Assembly: GCA_963576735.1 (NCBI GenBank)
Contig: OY755178.1
Span: 16,802,001 to 16,866,000 of the forward strand
From: Bedellia somnulentella
Lineage: Eukaryota; Arthropoda; Insecta; Lepidoptera; Bedelliidae
Direction: 5' to 3'
Length of the DNA stretch: 64,000 nucleotides
Below, piece by piece: positions 12,401-21,100 of this stretch (position 1 is the stretch's first letter; each line of letters starts with the position of its first letter). A model generated the notes under the pieces. It saw only the letters and a list, made by a program, of their open reading frames with translations. It ran no database searches and was not told the origin of the DNA. The position numbers and the translations under genes are program-made.

Positions 12401-15069
12401 GCTAAAATTACTTCAAAATTGTCAAAATTCACGTATGCTTTATATGAATTAAAAATATCGACTGATTTAAAAACTGCAAAAAGTGTATACTACGCATATG
12501 CAAACTCATGGTTAAGCTACGGCATCATTTTGTGGGGAAACAGTACAGACATACATAATTTATTTGTAATGCAGAAGAAATGCATAAGAATTTTAGTGAA
12601 TATCAGACAGAGGGAAAGTTGCAGGCCTCATTTTATCAAGCAGGAAATATTAACTTTACCTTCTCTTTATATTCTTGAGATGTGTAAATTTGTTAGAATG
12701 CACAAAGATTTATTTCCGCAAGCCAAAGATTTCTATATCCAACCTCGTAACCTGCGCCATCAGAATAGATTAGAATTACCGTCTACAACCCTACACCTAG
12801 TCAGTTCGAACACACATCACATGGCAATAAAAATTTACAACAAATTACCATCTCACCTTAAAAATATAGAGTCAGATAATGTTTTTATTAAAAATCTAAA
12901 AGGTTACCTCATTACAAATTGTTTTTATAGTACAAGAGAGTTCCTAGACAATAAAGTCCTTATGTAATTAGTTTTAAGATTCCAATTTTATGTTTCAAGT
13001 TAAATTTTAAGTTTTGAATTTGCATGATTGAAAAATTCTGACATGTTTTAATATTGTGTTAAAATTTTATTCTTTTTATAGTTTAATTAGTAGGTTTTAG
13101 AAAGTTGTTTTTTAAATTGTAAAATTATTTTAAGGCAGCTGAACTGCTTGCTACCATTGCAGTGCCCTTGCAGGGCTCATGTTACGGCTACTCCTTTTTT
13201 GTACCATCTCTGTTGATATACCACATGAAGCAATGAATAAATGATTATGATTATGATTATGGATTCACCTTATTACTCGAACCAATTAAAATAACTAAAG
13301 TAGTATTGGAGTCATATTGTTCTTTTAAAATGGTATTTATTATTTGAGAGTAACTTGCTCCGGGCATACAAGTATTTAAAATACATTGGTCTAATTCTTT
13401 GTTTAAATGATGGCCAATGTTAACACCAAGAGAATCGGAGAAGACTAAAGTCCTCTGAGTCGACACATCTCTATTGTAAGCAAAAGTGGGCTGAACCATA
13501 TTATTTCTATTTTCAGGAGATACATCATTTATGACAGTACTTACACTTTCACACTTAGTGCAAAAACTAGATAGTGTTTCTACTGTTTTGATATTTTCAT
13601 TACTTAACTCTATGATTTCTTCTAATCCTACTATGTAGCTTTGCATTTCTAAGTGACTATTATGATAGTTTACTGTAATATCTTGAAGAGATTTTTCTAA
13701 CTCTATAATTCTATTACTATCATGACTTAGTTTAACTTTGTTACTGTCTAGAGAAAGTTCATAATCACTACATAGTTGTTCTAGCCTATTTAACTTAAAC
13801 TTCATCTCATGATGTTGTTGAAATGACAATGAAGGTCTAACACTGTTACAGTTTTTTGATAAAATAAAGGTCATAATAGCTTTGTTTGATTTAATTCCAA
13901 GAAAATATTGTTTAAAATCATAATATCTCGAAATGGTTTTGTAATCAGCATCACTTTAGTAAAACTTTGCATACCGAATTGGCCAGCGTGGTGGACTATG
14001 GCCAAATCGCCCTATATAGGGTAGGCTCGAGACCCTTGGTTTGGACATATATGGGCTGTGAGAGTGAGTGAGAGAATATTTAGAATTAAACGTCGAGTGA
14101 CCAAAGATATGTGCACAGTCGATATACCCTATCGAGTATTTCCTTTAACATTAAAGTAATTTTCATTACAGAGTAAGTACATGGTTGAATCAGTGGCAAG
14201 TCGAGAGAGGTTATACCAACCCGTTGCATCTCGAAGGCATTCTCACGCAATCTCAGACGTAAGTTATTGTTTTTGTTGAAATCTCATTTGATAAATATAT
14301 AGAACTGAATTTTATTTTCATTACTCACTCATACAAAGTAAAACCACATACATACATAAAAACTCATACATACTCACGACTATGAATAATAATAGAAAAA
14401 GTAGACAGAGCCTCGAATCAGAAAATTCCTCAGCCACTTAAGAAAGTTAAGTGGGAAAAAGATGGCAAAATAAAGGTTGTTGGTGATGGGTCTCCAAATC
14501 GCATCGCCCAAAAATCCCTTAAAAAGCCCCAATACCCTTAGTCGCGTCTTACGTTCACCCACGGGAAGGAATGGGGTGGTTCTAACCCGACACTACACAG
14601 CAAAACAACAATTATAAAATTACATTAAACAATCACCGTGCAAATAAACCACCATCACCGTAAATGCCGTGTAGTGCCGGCTTAGAATGTCGCTACCTCT
14701 TTCTACCCACGGGTGTCGTAAGAGGCGACTAAGGGTATTGGGGCTTTTTATTGGATTTTTGGGCGATGCGGTTGGAGACACATCACCAAAAACCTTTATT
14801 CTTACCATCTTTTCCCCACTCAACTTCCAAAAGTGGCTGAGGAATTTATAATTCCTTAGCTCTGGTTACCCCTTCTAGGGAAATATAGCCGTGAGTATAT
14901 GTATGTATGTATGTATTAACAATCAAAAATTTCAGAAATCTATATCTATATCTATACTTATAATAAATCGGTAGAGAGGTCAATTCTGTACATGAAATAT
15001 ATTTTCAAAATGACTATCAGGTGGTGATTAGGGATCGATACTGATGCCAAAACTGCAATCAGTAAAATT

Positions 15070-15114
<45 letters not shown>

Positions 15115-18100
15115 TGGTTTGTATGTTCCTTATGGAAACAAAAACTACTCGACGGATTTTAACGAAACTTGGTACAATTATTCTTCATACTCCTGCGCAG
15201 GTTTTTGTATACTTTCCAGCAGAGAAGTAAAGGGGAATTTAGGGAAATTTGGGGAAAAAGGGAGAAGTTACTCCATTTTTTAAGCTTCCGTCGCGTGTGC
15301 AGCCTTAATGGTTAAACTTACATAGAAATCATGTGTGGCGGAAATATTCTTCATAAAATTATCTAAAAAAAATCCTTGACAGTTTATGACTATCTTTTAC
15401 GGTTGACTCACAATAACACGTGTAATTCCTGATAGCTTAGCAGTTCGGAACATCCTGATTATATTTGTTTACTCTTACGTTTGTAAACCTCTCACTCATC
15501 CCTAATTTAAAAAAGGTAACATTATTACCTATTCAAAAAAAAAAAGAATCATAGAAATCGGTAGACAAACACCGAAATTATGCATAAAATAAGCCATCGC
15601 GCCCGTGATCGAAACCAAATCTTTACTAATTTACATATAACATACTAGATGGCGCCAGTAGTTGCATCCTACATAAAGTAATGATTTATTTTTTAGATTG
15701 TTATAAATACTTCATGGCGTTTTATTCCAAAATTTGCTATTAAACGGAAATACTGAACCGTTCATTAAAGCGCATTCAAAATCACCAAACTAAACTGTTA
15801 AGGGAGTGCTATAAATTTAATTAATTGAAAACATTGCGCTGAATTGAATTTCACAATGCTTGAGCAGTGACTGAAGAAAGAAACCTCAGATATTTAAAAA
15901 ACATCGCTACCCGTGCGAAGCTGGGACGATCCACTAGTACACAATAAATTAACAAAAATAGGACCCATTAGGATATTGGGAGGTTATTTATTTCCTAGGC
16001 TCCTGCCTATTTGCGCATCTAGTGACATATTTAGAGAACGCATTACAATCACATAATTAGTTTTTTTTGTTCATGAAACCCGGAGATCGCGGGTTCGATC
16101 CCCGCTAGTGTCGAAAATTTTCTTTCCTTTATTTATCCTTTATACATTATAAACATCTCACTTGCACACATAAAGGCAATTTGTTGGGTCACATAACGGC
16201 ATCTCATTAGCACACATTACGATTTCAGTCGTACATACATATAAGCAACCGTGATAGCCCAGTGGGTAGAACACTCGGTTATCGTGCAGACGACTAGTGT
16301 TCAAATCCTGGGTCGGGCCTACACCAATTTGTCTTTTCTAAAGACATATGTGTGGTTAATTTATCATGGTTGTTAACGGTGAGGGAAAACATCGTGAGGA
16401 AACCCACATGGCTGAGTTGTACTTAGTCATGTGAAAGTGTATTCGTACAAAACGGCGATAGGCCTGCCCCCTATCACGTGAGTACACTGTCCATGCAAAA
16501 CGTGGGTACTCTGAACACCAGGTGACAAAGTCACGTGATGTTCAGAAGTATTAGTGATAGATTTTAAATAAAACATTATTGAGGCACGTATTCTTCATTT
16601 TATTTTTCACCACAGACTATCTAGACAGATAATAGAGATGTCCTTATTGCTAAGCTATTTTTAAACTAGAGATGTGCATGGCAAACCGTAGAACCGATAA
16701 AGTATTTAACATCCACCCTCGATTGAAAGTCTGACCTGACTTGAGATCGCTTAAGAGCATAGCTTATGAGCTTAAATTAACAAAAAAAAATTTGCCATAC
16801 ATACCCCATACTCATTACAATTTAAAAATTAAAACTAAGACACAAAAAAAAATTAAAAACAATTTTAAAGAAAAAACACACAGTAAAAACAAGTTTTAGA
16901 GTAATTTTTCTAGTTTTAGCAAATCAGAAAATGTTTAAGTAATTTTTTAATGAATTTAGCTTATCCTTACATAGGGTTTTGGTAAACAAGTCTGCCAAGT
17001 TTTCATTTGAACAAATGTAATCCACATCAATAACCTTTTTGGAAATTAAGTCTTTAATGAAATGAGTTTTGATGTCAATGTGTTTTGTCCGTTTACTATT
17101 TTCAAAAAGATTTGGCTAGTTGAATTGCACCTTTATTGTCCATATAGAGCACACACTTCACTTCACTGTTCTGTCCATTAAAGTCACAATAAAGTCCTTT
17201 CACATAAAGGAGTTCACAAACACTAGTTGCCGCTGCCACATATTCAGCTTCGACCGTTGAAAGAGCTACACATGGTTGCTTTCGGGAGAACCATGAGACA
17301 ACATTCCCATTATACATTGTAACACTTCCAGAAACACTTTTTCTATCAGTACTGTTACCGGCCCAGTCAGAATCTGAATATGTTTCCAAACATTCTTTGT
17401 TTCCTCTTTCATATACAAGTCCTTGATCCGCTGTAGCTTTTAAATATCTTAAGATTCTTTTGGCTTGAATCCATAGGCTTTGACTTGGTTTTTCCAAGTA
17501 TTGGCTTAGATATGCTGTTGAGAATGATATGTCTGGTCTAGAGGTAGTTGATACATATAGTAGACTCCCAATCAATTGTCGGTATGGAATGTTTTCTAGT
17601 ATATCTTCTGTATTATCAAACTGATATCCTTTAGTAAGCGGTGTTAATGTTCCATTGCACTGAGTCATATTAAATTTTTCAAGCATTTTATCTATCTGTC
17701 TTTTCTGAGTTATTTTCATGCTATTTTCTACTCTTTCTATCTCCATTCCAAGAAAATTTTTAGGTGAGCCAAAATCTTTTACTTGAAATTCCTGTTTTAA
17801 GTCTTTTACTATTTTCTCTATGTTTTCTTCACATCCAGTAATAAGTATGTCGTCGACATATATCAAAAGCCATGTATTATTTCCAATGTATAAACAAAAG
17901 TCGTTTTGTGATCTCTTAAATTCTTTCTCTTCCATGTACTCGTTGAATCGTTGATTCCACACCTTAGGGCTTTCTTTCAGTCCATACAAGCCTCTATTTA
18001 GCTTTAACACTTTGTTGTTGGCGACTTCGACGCCCTCTGGTGGCTTGATATATATCTCTGAATCTAAATTTCCATTCAGGAACGCAGTTGGGACATCCAA

Positions 18101-21100
18101 TTGTCTTATAGACCAACCTTTGTGAACGGCATGAGCAAGAAATGTTCTTACAGTTGATGATCTAGCCACTGGTGCATAGTTCTTACCGAAATCATCTGGT
18201 TCTTTGATTTGAAACCCTTTCGCTACCAGTCTTGCTTTCTTTATGTTATTTTCTTTCAGTTTAAACACCCATTTAGCTTCAATAGCCTTCTTATCAGCTG
18301 GTAAGTCAGTTATAGTCCAGGTATTCATTTTTGCATGTGCTTTCAGTTCATTTTCTATTGCTTCTTTCCACCCTTTCTTTATAGCTTCTTGGTAGTCTTG
18401 TGGTTCTTCATCAATGCTTATTAAACAATATGCTTCATATAGTTCATAGTCTTTTATGTAATTTGGTTTTTTAATTTCTCTTCCTGATCTTGTTGTGGGT
18501 TTTTCTTGATTATCTGTTCTTTTTTCATTTTGATCTTCTTCATTTTCCTTTTGATTTTCATTTCCTGTGTTGTTTGTTACATTTTCTTCATTATTTTCTG
18601 TGTTGTTTGTTATATTTTCTTTATTCTTTGTTTCAATTTCCTTTCCAGTTTCATTTTCTTCAAACTGGTAATAGTAATTTTTGTCTTCATTTGTCTTTTT
18701 AGGGTTATAACGGTTGTCAGATTCATCAAATCTTATATCTCTTGTTAATGAAACAGTGTCTGTCAATGGATCCCAGACTTTGTATGCATTTCTCGTATAA
18801 CCAACTAGTCTCACTTCTTTTGCTCTTGGGTTGAGTTTGTCTTGTCTTGGTAAGATAACCATCCACCCCTTACATCCAAATGGCTTTAGTCTATTAAGCA
18901 TCATTTCACTTCCAAAAAGTTTAGTTGGTATTTCATTGTTGATCGCCTTCGAGGGACACCGATTTATTAAAAATGTAGCTGTCAATACAGCATGGCCCCA
19001 TAGTTTCCTGGGTAGATTTGATTCTTCTAGTATAGTACGAGCTTTATCAAATATTGTCCTATTCATACGTTCACTCTTCCCATTTGACTGAGGACTGTAT
19101 GGTAAAGTATACTCTATCTGTATCCCTTTTTCTGTGCAGAATTGTTTTAAAACATTTGATGTATACTCTCCGCCGTTGTCGCATCGAATTCTCTTCACTT
19201 TTATTGCTCTTTGTCTCTCTAAATTGTTTATATAATTTTTTAGGTTATTCGCTGCTTCCGATTTGTTCCTTAGTAAATATGTTTGACAAAAGTGAGAGTA
19301 GTCATCTAAAATTGTTTGAAAGTATCTATATCCTTCTTGAGTTTCAGTTCTCATTGGCCCGACCACATCACTGTGTATCAATTCTCCAACTTGTTTTGTT
19401 TCTCTTCTCAGAATAGGCTTGAATGGTAGTCTAGTACTTTTATTTCTCATGCAAGCATCACACATATCTTCACTACAAGGCAAGTTCATCAATTTCAAGC
19501 TTTTTCTGTTCAAGTGGCCAAGCCGTTCATGCCATATATTATTACTTACATTTGCTTTGTTGCAGTTTTCAATATTTTTATATTTAATCATTTCAAACTT
19601 CAATACATATAATTTTCCAATTTTTTCTCCAAATATTTTGTTATTTCCTTTGAATATTTTCAATTTTCCTTCTTTAAATAGTATGTCATAACCTTTTTCC
19701 ATTAATTTGCTCACTGACAGTAAATTGTGCGACAATCCTTTCACTATAAGCGCTTCAATACTTATTTTATAGTTCTGGCATGACACTCGTAGAATACCTT
19801 TCTTATTAGATTCCAGTATCTGACCATTTGCTATCTTTATGTACATTGTTGTATCCAGTTCTGTTATATTTGTCATATACTTTTGGTTCTTCTCTTGAAC
19901 GAAATGATGAGTCGCACCCGAATCCACAACAAAATTTATTTCATTTTTATTTTCTTCTTCAGACACTTGCGCTTCACCCTCGGCAACAAATATCATATTA
20001 GTTTCTTCTGCTTCGGTTAATTGTGCTCTCTGAAAACCTCTTCTTCTTACCCTTCCTTTAAATCTTCCTCTATAACGACCTCTGTGGTTCCCTCTATTAT
20101 TTGGACATTCAAATGACTTGTGTCCGAGTTTGTGGCAATTGTAGCACGTAATAAAACATGTCCCATCAACACTATCATTTCCTTTTTCTTTTAGTTTAAG
20201 TTCAGCATCATAAAGTTTTGATTTCACCAAATCCATTTTCAAATCATCTATTGATTCTATTGTCGCGATGACTATGTCATATTCACTGGGTAAAGTTAAA
20301 AGCAAGTGGCATATTTTATCATCTTCCTCCATTTTACAACCACATGACTCCAATTCATTTATCACGGCATCGAAGTTTTGAATGTGTTCTTGCATTTTTC
20401 CGTTACTCGTATATTTCATGGACAGCAATTTCTTTTTTAAAATTAATCTTTTAAAAGAACTTTTTCTTTCCAAAATATTTTCTAATTTTTGCATCATTTC
20501 CGCAGCAGTTCTACACATTTTTAGAGATTCAAGATGGCTATCGTTCACGCAAGAAACGATGAGCGACTTTGCTTTGGCATCGCTACTTTTTTCTTGTTCA
20601 GAGGTTACAGTATTTAATAAAACAAGACCTTTTTCCTCCAATATTAATTTCATACGGAATTTCCAGTTAGAAAAACTAATTCCTTCTCCCAATTTAGGAA
20701 ATACAAAAGTATTCGACGACGCCGTAGACGCCATATTTTTATTTATCCTTCTTACAAATTTCTTTGATGCTAAGTATTTCTTTGAATTTTGTTTTTTCTT
20801 TCACTTTCCACTTTCATAACCTTATTTATTATTTTCTTTTCACTTTTCTACACATTTTAGATCAATAACCACGCTCTGCTGATAGATTTTAAATAAAACA
20901 TTATTGAGGCACGTATTCTTCATTTTATTTTTCACCACAGACTATCTAGACAGATAATAGAGATGTCCTTATTGCTAAGCTATTTTTAAACTAGAGATGT
21001 GCATGGCAAACCGTAGAACCGATAAAGTATTTAACAATTAGTACCTCGCCAACCCCTTCGGGGATATTCGGCGTGAACGTTTATGTTTATGTTATTATAC

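Larger units (their letters stand above)
8015..13260 (+). mobile_element. LINE B, full-length CR1-like retrotransposon
   Basis: About 5.25 kb from a GC-rich start (CCACGCCACGCCACGCGCG) to a (GATTAT)n 3' tail. It is flanked by (T)GGAT at 8010-8014 and 13260-13264 and sits inside LINE A ORF1. It has an 857-bp 5' UTR, ORF1 with a PHD finger, ORF2 with endonuclease and RT, and a 3' UTR with AATAAA just before the tail. PHD-bearing ORF1 proteins are known in CR1-like elements. Both ORFs are open, so it may be competent or recently active. Confidence 0.85.
4398..13880 (-). mobile_element. LINE A, CR1-like non-LTR retrotransposon, interrupted by LINE B
   Basis: Runs from ORF1 near 13874 down to a (TTTTGAC)n-type tail near 4400-4430. 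It comprises about 4398-8014 plus 13261-13880. ORF1 carries an SGNH-esterase-like segment, and ORF2 carries an AP endonuclease and reverse transcriptase (RT). Esterase-bearing ORF1 proteins are known in CR1/L2-like elements. The pentamer CTTTG flanks both ends (4395-4399 and 13880-13884), which may be a duplication or chance. The 5' end is probably truncated, because the ORF1 frame stays open beyond the ATG. A partial second copy lies at 25184-26035. Confidence 0.8.
4073..13976. mobile_element. Small DNA transposon (MITE-like) split by LINE A
   Basis: Terminal inverted repeats GGTATGCAAAGTTT lie at 4074-4087 and 13962-13975. They are flanked by an AATT duplication (4069-4072 and 13977-13980) that interrupts SINE S3. 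Its own sequence is only about 4073-4397 and 13885-13976, without coding capacity; everything between is LINE A and LINE B. The superfamily was not identified. Confidence 0.7.
16555..21036 (-). mobile_element. Ty1/copia LTR retrotransposon, young insertion
   Basis: A 4,482-bp element with two 157-bp LTRs that read identical by eye, starting TGATAG and ending TTTAACA. It is flanked by the 5-bp duplication ATTAG (16550-16554 and 21037-21041). The minus-strand gag-pol runs from the right LTR to the left. A purine-rich GAGGGTGGA tract abuts the 3' LTR (16712-16720, complement). It is nested in SINE S2. Confidence 0.95.

Noticed and set aside
15044..15283. 79-aa frame with repeated SVCL
   Set aside because: Read-through of the TGTC microsatellite within a Helitron.
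16250..16320. Functional tRNA gene
   Set aside because: The A and B boxes belong to a SINE S2 head repeated at several other loci, with a degraded cloverleaf.
18490..19691. Phe/Cys-rich open frames on the plus strand
   Set aside because: They lie antisense to the Glu/Asn-rich part and neighbouring domains of the copia gag-pol and have no family features.
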